From contig JBBBDQ010001278.1 of the NCBI GenBank assembly GCA_037127315.1, positions 1,133,501 through 1,197,500 on the forward strand: a stretch of DNA of 64,000 nt, given 5' to 3'. The notes below the pieces were generated by a model. The model saw only the letters and a program-made list of their open reading frames with translations, had not been told where the DNA came from and did no database searches. This DNA comes from Ascarosepion bandense (taxonomy: Eukaryota > Mollusca > Cephalopoda > Sepiida > Sepiidae). Shown here piece by piece: positions 9,579 to 18,040 of this stretch (its first letter is position 1; each line of letters begins with the position of its first letter). A program made the position numbers and the translations under genes.

Positions 9579-10258
9579 TGTCAAAAAGTTGACTGGCGAA
9601 ATTAATTAAATGAAAATTAATTAAATAATAATTAATTAAATCCTTAAAATAATTATTTTATTAAACCATTATGAAAATAAGTTCATTCTGGATATCCAAC
9701 ATTTTTAAGAACCAGGTGCAGTAAATCGCGGTCATTGAGTATAAAGATATCTAGACCCAAGCGGAAGGCTGACCTATAAACTGTCACTAAAACAAAACAC
9801 TCTGCAGGTGTAATGGCATGTCAAAAAATTACTTCAATTTCAAAATATAAAGATATTTTGAGCGTGGCAAACAGGTGGGTTGCTTCACCCAGGGATTGAG
9901 TGCAAGTATGGCACAAGGTAATAAATCATTGATCGACCAACCACAGGGCCTGCTTCTTGTTAGCCCACCCCGATGACTGCGACTAATTGGCTGATTATCT
10001 AAGCCAATCGGATGCAACCCAGGGGGTTGTTACGACGATAGCCATTGGCCGGTGATCCCTATTGGCTGACCAATCAGGAGCTAATTATTCGGGATTCGGG
10101 CTCATAAATAGAGAAAACCCAGAGCCAAAAAGTCGGGTCTGTCATTCTTCGCTTCCCAGAACCGAATCCGTTGCCACGGCATACTCCATCAATGACACTG
10201 CCTAATTGCAGTTAAGATTTCTTCGAGTTAAAGAAACTTTTTCCGCCAGTCAACTACA
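9579..10258 (+). mobile_element. Possible solo-LTR-like or TIR-bounded element
   Basis: The sequence AGTTGACTGGCG at 9587-9598 is matched exactly by its reverse complement CGCCAGTCAACT at 10244-10255. Taking TG...CA ends, the interval 9579-10258 is 680 bp. It contains a promoter-like island (listed separately). I found no 5-bp target duplication, no primer-binding site and no coding sequence, so a DNA-transposon derivative is equally possible. Confidence 0.35.
9985..10112 (+). promoter_or_regulatory. CCAAT-box cluster plus TATA-like box
   Basis: Five CCAAT motifs in either orientation fall within 90 bp: ATTGG at 9986, CCAAT at 10004, ATTGG at 10044, ATTGG at 10061 and CCAAT at 10070. A TATA-like CATAAATAG lies at 10103-10111, about 30 bp after the last one. 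No initiator or downstream gene is recognised. If real, it would be an RNA polymerase II promoter of the surrounding repeat, firing to the right. Confidence 0.4.
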
Positions 10259-10326
10259 TTCACCCCCTCCCTTCGCGGTGTTAGTTTTCTCTTTTCAAAT
10301 CTTCTCACTTTGTTTTTTTTTTCTTA

Positions 10327-10530
10327 ATTGGAGTAGACAGACTAAACTATCGCCCGGTTCACACTCCACCCACGTCTATTGAACAGGTGAAGAGGCTCAT
10401 CCCTTGTTCCCTGTTTAGGATGTGGTTACAGGCTTTCTCTTTTCCAATCTTTTCACTATTACGTAGCCCCCTGCACATCAGTGGCGTTACCGCCTTGCTC
10501 GAGGTGATACGATTAAAAAAAAAAGAAAAA
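10327..10530 (+). mobile_element. LINE-end-sharing short element (family B), copy 2
   Basis: Same layout as the element at 4379-4590: ATTGGAGTAGACAGAC head, ATCGCCCGGTTCACACTCCA, CTCTTTTCCAATCTTTTCAC, CATCAGTGGCGTTACCGCCT, then GGTGATACGATT and an A-rich end (10515-10530). A T-rich TCTTTTCAAATCTTCTCAC stretch before it (about 10291-10325) is a partial repeat of its own interior, as at copy 1. No coding capacity. Confidence 0.75.
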
Positions 10531-10800
10531 TTGATAAGAAATTATTGTATACCAGTGTAAATAAATGTTTATTACTGTTCATAACAAACGCTTTTCTTCA
10601 TTTCTTTGATGGTGTGGCAGCTGTTCTTCTACTCCGACGCCAAATTCAAAACTCCATCGACTGAATTGTATCCATCCCCCTTTCGCGGATCTTAAGAAAC
10701 AACGTGGGCGCGGAAGGGATCAGAGAACATTCAGTCTGGAACATGTGGTAATCACGAAACCATCGACCAACCCGGTATCGTGAAGATATAGTACCACAAT
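10531..10800. other. Intergenic, nothing recognised
   Basis: A TAAATAAATG word at about 10558 could be a polyadenylation signal. Otherwise unique sequence with no supported gene. Confidence 0.35.
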
Positions 10801-10803
10801 ATG

Positions 10804-10905
10804 CGATCATATCCTTTAACGTCTCACTATTCCTGGTGGCTCTTAGCACTCTTTCTCTTGTTACACCATGCAAACCTCGTTGTGTCATCCACGAGCTCAA
10901 GCCCA
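10804..10905 (-). pseudogene. RTE-clade LINE tail fragment (copy 3)
   Basis: The minus strand reads SWMTQRGLHGVTRERVLRAT and then RNSETLKDMIAY, matching the RTE C-terminal region RWMTERGLPGATGANILRAT seen at 9300-9370. The terminal KGQGT is lost. The adjoining sequence to about 11040 is duplicated with copy 4, so this fragment was copied together with its flank. Confidence 0.7.
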
Positions 10906-11040
10906 TAAATCTAGAATATAAATTTATAGAAACAAGCATGGTCACAAAATAAGGGATCATTTTATATGTTGATTTAATATAGATTTGATCTCCACTTTAT
11001 ATCCACATTATAATTTCTTACAAATAGTTGGCATATATCT
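10804..11040. repeat. About 235-bp direct duplication (partner 11364-11597)
   Basis: From CGATCA... through TTACACCATGCAA, AAATCTAGAATATAAAT, GATTTGATC and ATCCACATTATAATTTCTTA to GTTGGCATAT, this interval matches 11364-11597 at roughly 85-90% by eye. The copies lie about 560 bp apart and enclose a minus-strand family B element and the start of RTE copy 4. It is most simply a segmental duplication. Confidence 0.8.
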
Positions 11041-11234
11041 TTTTTTAATCACATCCCCCCAAGCAAGGCGGTAACGCCACTGATCTGCAGGGGGCTACGT
11101 AAGAGTAAAAAGATTGGAAAAGAGAAAGCCGAAAACCACATCCTAAACAGGGAACAAGCGATGAGCCTCGTCACCTGTTCAATAGACGAGTGTGGAGTGT
11201 GAACCGGGCGATAGTTTAGTCTATCTACTCCAAT
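11041..11234 (-). mobile_element. LINE-end-sharing short element (family B), copy 3
   Basis: Reverse complement of the family B element: a T-run then AATCACATC, CAAGCAAGGCGGTAACGCCA, AGGGGGCTACGTAAGAG, GAACCGGGCGATAGTTTAGT and CTACTCCAAT. It lies exactly at the break between the first duplicated segment and downstream DNA, consistent with insertion after (or at the edge of) the duplication. Confidence 0.75.
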
Positions 11235-11334
11235 GGTCCGTTCTGGAGAGAAATCGCTTTCTAGGCTGAAAAATATAAAAAATGACTTTCGGTCAACAAT
11301 GTCACAAAAGTGGCCGTCTGTTCTTTGCATTCTT

Positions 11335-11460
11335 CTATGTTCCCTGTCACTTCAGGACGTAGGCGATCAAGGCCTTCCACGTCTCCCTATCCCTGCTGGC
11401 TGTTAGCACGCCTTCTCCTGTTACACCATGCAACCATTGTTCTGTCATTCACTAGCTCAG
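11335..11460 (-). pseudogene. RTE-clade LINE tail fragment (copy 4)
   Basis: TGTTCCCTGTCACTTCAGG then ACGTAGGCGATCA... is the minus-strand end of the RTE ORF (YVLK-like terminus), followed by LLxAT-like coding to GTTACACCATGCAA. The trinucleotide tail is reduced to TTCT. It is the second partner of the 235-bp duplication. Confidence 0.65.
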
Positions 11461-11603
11461 GCCATAAATCTAGAATATAAATGTATAGAAACTAGCATGG
11501 CCACAAAATGAGGGATCAGTTTATATACTGATTATAATATAGATTTGATCCCCTGTTTTATATCCACATTATAATTTCTTATAAACAGTTGGCATATGTC
11601 TTC

Positions 11604-11925
11604 TTCTTCTATGTTCCATGTCCCTTCAGGACGTAGGCGATAATGGCTTTCCAATTCTCCCTTATCCTGGTGGCTCTTAGCACACTTTCTCGTTCCTTCA
11701 TCAGGTCCTTCAAATATGTTATCTGCTGCTTTCCCATGTCTCTTTTTCCCTCGATCTGGCCTGTTAGTTTCAGGTTCTCCAAGCTCTCCTTCCTCATTGC
11801 ATGTCCCAGGAAGTTTAGTTGTCTCTTCCTGATGCTCAGTATTAATTTCCTTTTCGTTTCCATTCTTTCCAAAACCTCATCATTGCTCACATGCTCGATC
11901 CATGATATTCGCAGCATCCTTACCC
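11604..11925 (-). pseudogene. RTE-clade LINE 3' fragment (copy 5)
   Basis: On the minus strand it reads MLRISWIEHVSNDEVLERME, TKRKLILSIRKRQLNFLGHA, ESLENLKLTGQIEGKRD, QITYLKDLMKE, LRATRIRENWKAIIAYVLKG and HGT then stop, the same terminal domain as at 8743-9440. Relative to copy 1 it lacks about 10 residues around the RWMTERGLP region. The upstream part of the frame (11926-12046) is unrelated, so the element is 5'-truncated near 11925. The open frame is intact over the retained part but has no start of its own. Confidence 0.85.
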
Positions 11926-12079
11926 TACCCTTTACCCAACTAAAATTCACTATTATCACACGGAGATTGACAATTCTCGAAATCGTGTTTATCTCAACTT
12001 CCTCACTAATTTTATGACTTAGTGTAAATTTTTTTTTCTCACCCATACGCTTTATTTTACTTCATATTAATTTTATTTT

Positions 12080-15000
12080 ATTTTAAGTTAGAATAGATAG
12101 ACCCTCCTATCGCCCGGTTCATACTCCATCCCCTTCTATTTATCAGGAGTTTGTTTCCTTTTCAGGAAGGGGTTCCCGACTCACTCTCTTTTTTCTCTAC
12201 GTAGGCCTTAATAGTGGAGCTTTAGTAACTTTTCTACGATGTGGGTGACGGTGGCAACGACTCTTCTTACAGAGGGTACCGTGTTGGCAGTTTTCTCGTT
12301 GATGTTTCCGACTTGTAGTTAGGAGCCCTAACTCTTGCCTATCGACTTGAGGGACTGCTCTGATCATCAGTTGCATAATATTGTGGTTCTTGTTGTGCCA
12401 TGACGAGAACGGGTAAGTTTCCCTACAAATTTCTCCGGTGAACGACCCTGAGGCTACACTATTTTACGGTCTGCGCCAGTTCCCTTCCTACGCATGTCAT
12501 AGTTTATGACCGTCTTCTACCACTACTCGAGGTCTCTCCTTACCAAAAATAACTATGAATACTCACAACTACAAATACAATGCCAAACTAGCCTCGCAAA
12601 ATTCAACATTTCTTTCACTAACATTATTATACATACTAACCTTTGCAGTGTGGAATCATTCCTTCACGAAATGTCCCTAGATATCCTAGATCTTTTCGAA
12701 ACTAACCGTAACCCCACAATCCTCTCCTCTGATTTCTCGATCCCAGATTACATTCCCCTTTTAGGTAGGACTCCAACATCCATATGACTTGGGAGGTTTC
12801 TCTTGAATCTGCTGACCATCCATATATGTGCCTCCGTCTCACTCTGCTAAACTCAGCAATCTTTTCTTTCGTTATCTCTCTCCTTCCTCTCCCGACTGTT
12901 CCTTGCTGGACGGTATCTCTGATAATATAGATAACGCCATTGCCTTTCACCCGTTTGCTAGCATATTTGCATTCGCTGACTTTAATATTCACCATGCCAA
13001 GTGGCTGGAAAACTCTGTTACTGATTTTGCTGGCATCCACAGCCTGAACTTTGCAATCACCTATCTCTCACGCAAGAGATGGACTTACCTGCACGTTTAC
13101 CCAGTGTGCCTGAAGGACAAGCTTCTCTGCTAAATCTCTGCTTCACTTCTATCCCTGACACTTGCCATGCCATACAACTTTCCCCTGTTGACAAATCTGA
13201 TTATGCTGTAGCTTCTTTTAATATCTCCCCCCCCCCCCAGAAACTTCCGACCAGCAAAATCTCTTATTGCTATCAAAAGGCGGACTGGGAGTCACTCATA
13301 GATTTTCTGTTCGACACCCCTTTGGAAGGAAGTGTTCAGTCTTCCCGTTGAAGACTGCGCTTCTGAGGTCTTCTCCTGGGTGAAAGCTGGCATCGATGCT
13401 TTTATCCCAACCTGGAAATTCCACCTTTAACCCTATTCGCCCCACCTTGCTTGGCCGCCATTGTCCACAGGAATTACTACTTCAGGCTTTATCAAAGCCA
13501 CACGTCTGACAATAACAGGCGCATTTTTGCCTCTGCTCTTAATGAGTGAAAGAGAATCCTCGATGAGGCTAAGCCGTTGTTTACTCTCCGAATGTAGCAG
13601 CGTATAGCTGCCCGCAAGTTTGGCTCCAAAGACAACTGGTGGTTCTGCAAAGGTGTGCTAAACAGAAGAAAACCTTCCATTCCCTCTTTAATAAATATGA
13701 AGTCCTCACAGCTACATAGGACAATGTTGAGTGCTTTGCTCGCAGATTCTGTCTCAAATCTTCACTTAATTCCTCAGGAATATCCGTTCCCTACTCTCCA
13801 CCTAGAACTGAAGCTCAACTGAGCGTCGTTTACATTGCCCACCTCGCTGGTCAAATTTCAAAACTTGACCCTCATAAAGCGAGCGGAGGTGACGGAATCC
13901 CAGTCATCATCTTAAAGAAATAGGCCCCTGAATTCTCCTCTGGCCTCTCCAAGCTCTACAACTATTGTCTTTCTGCTTCTTGCTTCTTTGCCTGCTGCAA
14001 GTCCTCATCTGTGGTTGTTAAGAACTCGAGAGAAAGCTCAGACTCCTCCAGTTATCGCCTATCAGCCTCTTACCGATTTTTTTTCCAAATTGTTCGAGGC
14101 CATCATCAATACTGAAGTGGTCCAACATCTGATCGCCCATTGCCTATTGTCCAACAGGCAGTATGGCTTTCGCTTCGCCAGGTCTACCGCTGACATGCTA
14201 ACGACCATCACTGAGTACATATACCAGACTCTTGATAAGAACGGCAAAGCTCGATCTATGGCCCTGGATATCTCCAAAGCATTTAACAGAGACTGGCATA
14301 CTGGCCTACTGCTACAGGGCTATGGCATATTTGGACGCTTGTTTGACTTAATCCAAACGTTCCTATCGAATTAAGTAATGAAGGTCGTATGAAACGGACA
14401 TGCTTCCAGATTCTGTCATCTAAGCTCAAGTGTTCCTCAAGGCTCTATCCTAGGTCCTACGCTTTTTCTGAATTTCATCAATCATCTCCCTGATGTAATC
14501 AGATCCCAAGAAGACATCTACGCTGACGATACCACCATTTACTCTCACCTCGTTAAGAAATCTGCCGATGCTGAGAAAAAACAACCCTGCTCTCGAAAAG
14601 GACCTCCAGTCAGTGGTGGATTGGAGTAAGAAATGGTTAGTAAATTTTGATGCTTCCAAAACGAAGCTTCTATCCTTTAACCACCATAGACAATCTTTCT
14701 TACCCGCTATCAGCATGGATCACGCTAGTCCCCCTGAAAGCAATACACTGCGCCTCCTCGGCCTCACTCTCTCGACCGACCTCAAGTGGAACGACTACAT
14801 TGAATCAATAGCTAAATCTACTGCTTAGAATGTTGGGTCTCTGTGTCAGGCCAGAAAGTTTTTCTCTTCTGAATCCACCATGCATATAAACAAATTTACC
14901 ATCCGCTCGTGCATTGAATGTTGCTGTCATATCTGGTCGTGCCCCACTGCTGTTCATCTTGGGGTTCCTGACAAAATTCAAGGAAGAATCTGCAATGTAG

Positions 15001-15535
15001 TCGATCCTGACCTAGCGACCCGACTCGAGTCTCTCTCTCTCTCTCACCGACCGGATGTTGCTTCTCTCTGTCTTTTCTAACAATACTTTGATGGATTCTA
15101 CTCCGACGAGCTTAGCTCCTTGATTCCCCAGTACATGAATTTACTCGAGCTACTAGACTAACACGAAGGTCCCACCCTTTCACTCTGAAAACAATCAAGT
15201 GTAACCACAACTTCTACTCTATCAGCTTATGTTCTTGCACGTCCCATCTGTGGAACTCCCTTCCGTATTCTTGCTTCCCTGATAGCTACAGTCTCCAAGA
15301 GTTTAAATGCAATGTCAATTGTCATCTCTTGTCTCCTTGACTCCCATCCGTCTTCTCAGTTTACACTTCCTCTCACGCAGCTCTCTGCACACCAACGTTC
15401 TCGTCCTTCAATTACCTATTCTCCAACACAATACTGTGATCTGTTCTCTTCTCCGTTCACTCTCCTATTATGTAACCCCCTGTGCACCAGTGGCAGTACT
15501 GCCTTGCTTTTGGTGTGACGATTACAAATATATAT
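12080..15535 (+). mobile_element. Nearly full-length CR1/jockey-like LINE, inactive
   Basis: 5' region (12080-12500) begins GAATAGATAGACCC and CTATCGCCCGGTTCATACTC, which is shared with the short family B elements. An endonuclease-RT ORF follows (12506-15340, broken), then a 3' UTR (15341-15535) ending CACCAGTGGCAGTACTGCCT, TTGGTGTGACGATTACAAA and a TATATA/TG microsatellite. The same 3' tail occurs in family B elements and in the minus-strand LINE end at 62838. No target duplication was identified. Assignment within the jockey superfamily (CR1, L2 or jockey) cannot be settled by eye. Confidence 0.85.
12506..15340 (+). pseudogene. LINE endonuclease-reverse transcriptase ORF, degenerate
   Basis: APE-type endonuclease: DILDLFETN (catalytic Glu at about 12698), FADFNIHHAKWLEN (Asp at 12978-12980, Asn at 12984), LLNLCFTS, then SDYAVASF, where the expected SDH histidine is Tyr (TAT at 12202+1000, i.e. 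13202-13204). RT: GGDGIPVIILK near 13880-13918, FSKLFEAI and QYGFRFARSTADML (14075-14200), ALDISKAFNRDWH (first catalytic Asp 14267-14269), VPQGSILGPTLF (14432), YADD (14519-14530), WSKKWLVNFDASKTKL, LKWNDYIESIAKS, C-terminal LWNSLP and FKCNVNCHLL (to TGA 15338-15340). Frame changes occur near 12790, 13060-13090 and in an A-run at about 14575-14580; in-frame stops lie at 14826-14828 and near 15080. It cannot make a functional enzyme. Confidence 0.9.
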
Positions 15536-15538
15536 ATT

Positions 15539-15542
<4 letters not shown>

Positions 15543-15575
<33 letters not shown>

Positions 15576-15600
15576 GTGTGTGTGCGGGTGTGCGTGTGTG
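15543..15600. repeat. (TG)n microsatellite
   Basis: TG repeats with a few interruptions directly after the LINE 3' end. Probably expanded from the element's terminal simple repeat. Confidence 0.95.
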
Positions 15601-15604
15601 TATA

Positions 15605-16212
15605 CGGTACTGTGCAAAAATATTAGGACAAGAACTATTTTATCTTTTATGAGGCATCAAAATAAAGTTTAAAATCATCCCTTTCCTAACACTTTTGCCC
15701 ACTACCGGTAGAATGCAAAAGTATTAGGACAGGAGTGATTTTTTAAAAATTCTCACTAAAATTCAAACACAAGGTGTAAAGTCAAACCTTTGTAAAAATT
15801 ATTTAACTACAAAGGAAGAGGAAGGAAGATTCGGAATTTGAATTGGCCCCACAAAGCTCTGATCTCATTCCTATTGAGCATCTAGGGCATATTTTGAATT
15901 AAAAAAAATTATGAAATCTAATGTTACTTAGCAAGACACACTTTGGGTACAAATGCAAGCTGCTTGGCAGAAGATACCATTAGATACATTGAAGAAGCTT
16001 GTGATGTCAATGCCTGACAGAATGAAGGTTGTAACCAAAACAAAAGGCTATTACACTAAATAATAAATTTATTTTGTAACATGTATTTTTTCTTGTTAAA
16101 GCATTTGTTGAGTAAATTAAATAAAATTATTTTAATTAAATTGTTTATTTTCTGTCAATATGTCTCATGAAAGATAAAATAGTTTTTGTCCTAATACTTT
16201 TGCACAGCACTG
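15605..16212. mobile_element. Tc1/mariner deletion derivative with TIRs
   Basis: Left terminus (CGGTACTGTGCAAAAATATT, AGGAC, then CTATTTTATCTTT and ATGAG) and right terminus (ATGAAAGATAAAATAG, GTCCTAATACTTTTGCACAG) are inverted repeats of about 50 bp, each bordered by TA (15603-15604 and 16213-16214). An internal second AAAAGTATTAGGACAGGAGTG word occurs at about 15718. The 608-bp length is far below an autonomous Tc1 element (about 1.3-2 kb), so most of the transposase is deleted. The TIR core GTGCAAAAGTATTAGGAC is typical of Tc1-like elements. Confidence 0.9.
15840..16062 (+). pseudogene. Tc1 transposase C-terminal remnant
   Basis: In one frame 15843-15884 reads LAPQSSDLIPIEHL, the conserved block containing the last catalytic acid of Tc1 transposases (family consensus WPxQSPDLNPIEHLW). 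A TAA follows soon after (about 15900), and later words (CKLLGRRYH-like, then SMPDRMK near 16010-16025 in another frame) show the usual C-terminus with frameshifts. The DDE core N-terminal to this is absent. Confidence 0.85.
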
Positions 16213-16231
16213 TATATGAGGGTATATATAT

Positions 16232-16757
16232 ACTAGCAGTATAGCCCGGCGTTGCTCGGGTGTAATGAAAGCTTTAAAACTAATCCATGGTCCTGGAGCT
16301 CAGACTCAGCCTAAAGAATATTTGTCTGAAGTTTGGTGAGAATCGGATAAAAATTGTGGATTTGTATAAAGAACATACAGACAGATATACAGACACACAC
16401 ACACAAACATCTTGCCTTTAATATATATATATATGTATATATATTATCGATTTTCTGCACTATTGTAAGAACTGCAACCTTGAAACTTCTGAATATCGTT
16501 TCTTATGTTTTTGTCTATGTGTGTATGGAATTTGATTAAAATCGGACCACTCCTTCTATAATCCGATTTTTTCGATTATCGATTTTCGATATTTATCGGG
16601 GTACCTCGACACAAAACCAAGCTAAGAACACTCGCAGACGCTTATAGTACAACTGTGTAAATTTTCAAGAAAATCGGTTCAGCCGTTTCGGAGTCTATAG
16701 GTAACGGATACACACACACACACGCACACACGGACAATGTTCCATTTATAAATAAGT
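16232..16757 (+). repeat. Dispersed repeat family A, copy 3
   Basis: ACTAGCAGTATAGCCCGGCG head immediately after TATATATA, GTTTGGTGAGAATCGGATAA, (CA)n, CATCTTGCCT, (TA)n, GATTTTCTGCACTATTGTAA, ATCGGTTCAGCCGTTTCGG, (CA)n and TTCCATTTATAAATAAGT end. It lies 20 bp after the Tc1 derivative. No coding capacity. Confidence 0.87.
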
Positions 16758-16779
16758 TTATATATATATATATAATTTT

Positions 16780-17010
16780 TTTCACTCGTTTGTGGAACAC
16801 TTACTGCTTGCTGCTTCCCAGTCAGCAATTTCAATTGTTAAATTCCTGTTCTTTTATTGTTCCCCCTCGTTAATTATGTTTTCTTCTCATATTATTATAA
16901 ATTTTATTATAACGTTTTCTTCTCTTCCGGCTTTTTACTTTCATGTTTCAAAAATTTAAATGCAATGCAAATCGTTATCTTCTGTCTTCTAGATTCATCT
17001 ATTTTTTTTT
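16780..17010 (+). pseudogene. CR1/jockey-like LINE C-terminal remnant
   Basis: TCGTTTGTGGAACACTTACT and then TTTAAATGCAATGCAAATCG and TTATCTTCTGTCTTCT parallel the LINE C-terminal coding region at 15245-15340 (ATCTGTGGAACTCCCTTCC, GAGTTTAAATGCAATGTCAA). The residues FQKFKCNANRYLLSS (from 16946) match LQEFKCNVNCHLLSP there. The next copy (RTE) is joined after a T-run at about 17000-17011. Confidence 0.65.
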
Positions 17011-17021
17011 TTTTTACGCCT

Positions 17022-17395
17022 TAATGTGGTTCTACAGAAGGATGCTACGGATATCGTGGACTGAGCATACATGCAACGACGAGGTGTTAGAAAGAATGGC
17101 AACAAAAAGGAAATTGATGCTGAGCATCAAGAAGAGACAACTGAAGTTCCTGGGATATGAGGTTAGGAAGGAGAGCCTGGAGAAGCTGATACTGACTGGA
17201 CGGATAGAAGGAAGGAGAGACAGAGGAAGGCAGCGGATAACATATTTGCAGGGTCTGATCAGGTGGATGACGGAACGGGGGTTGCCAGGAGCAACAGGAG
17301 CAAGCATACTAAGAGCCACAAGGGATAGGGAGACGTGGAGAGCCATGATCGTCTACGTCCTGAAGGGACAGGGCACATAGAAGAAGAAGAAGAAT
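17022..17395 (+). pseudogene. RTE-clade LINE 3' fragment (copy 6), frame intact
   Basis: Reads WFYRRMLRISWTEHTCND, RKLMLSIKKRQLKFLGYE, LILTGRIEGRRDRGRQR, ITYLQGLIRWMTERGLP, ILRATRDRETWRAMIVY and VLKGQGT then TAG (17378-17380), followed by AAGAAGAAGAAGAA. It is closely related to copy 1 but has none of that copy's stops, so it is younger or better preserved. It is 5'-truncated at about 17022 next to a T-run. The upstream codons of the open frame belong to the CR1-like remnant, giving a chance chimeric frame from 16943. Confidence 0.88.
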
Positions 17396-17935
17396 AATGT
17401 TTTAACTTTTTTCATCTTTTTACGCTCAGTATCCAAGTGACCTTTTTTCTTTTGCTAGGTACGAAATAATTTTTAAAACCCGCAAGCGTGTCAAAAGCAC
17501 CGGCTAGAATTTTAACTCAACATCCCAATTCCAATATCTAGGTTGACGGCCATTACGTCAACGACAATGCGAGCGAGATTTTGCACGTGGATAACCTTTC
17601 ACAATCTAACCAGTCAGTTCGAAAGCGACAGATTATATACCGATATTGGTTAGAAAATTGTATATTTTGGGTAGTTCGTGTGTCCCGGGGATTCTTTTGA
17701 TATTGCTTCTTGTGGCAGAATAAGAAATAGGTTGTGAAGAATTCGTTAATCGAAACATTTGATCCGTACACAGCTAAATTACATTCGATATAATTTAGAA
17801 TCAGATTGAAAGATCAATCATATCTTGCGACGTAATTGCTAAGACCTTTGTTTTGGCACTAATCTCCAAGACGAGGTTCTTCTGCTTGACCTCACAGAGA
17901 AGAAAATAAGTACCATTTCTTATGATCTGTTAATA
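17396..17935. other. Intergenic, nothing recognised
   Basis: Unique sequence with balanced composition, between the RTE tail and the polypurine block. A minus-strand frame at 17553-17771 has no recognisable domain. Confidence 0.4.
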
Positions 17936-18007
17936 ATTCCGAAGAATGAAAGAAAGAAAAAAATAGAGAAATCATATATAAAAGAAAAAGAAGGAAATAA
18001 TATAGTC

Positions 18008-18040
<33 letters not shown>

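Noticed and set aside
16943..17380. A single 145-residue gene
   Set aside because: It is a chance fusion of a CR1-like LINE C-terminal scrap, a T-run and an RTE tail, each matched elsewhere in the window.
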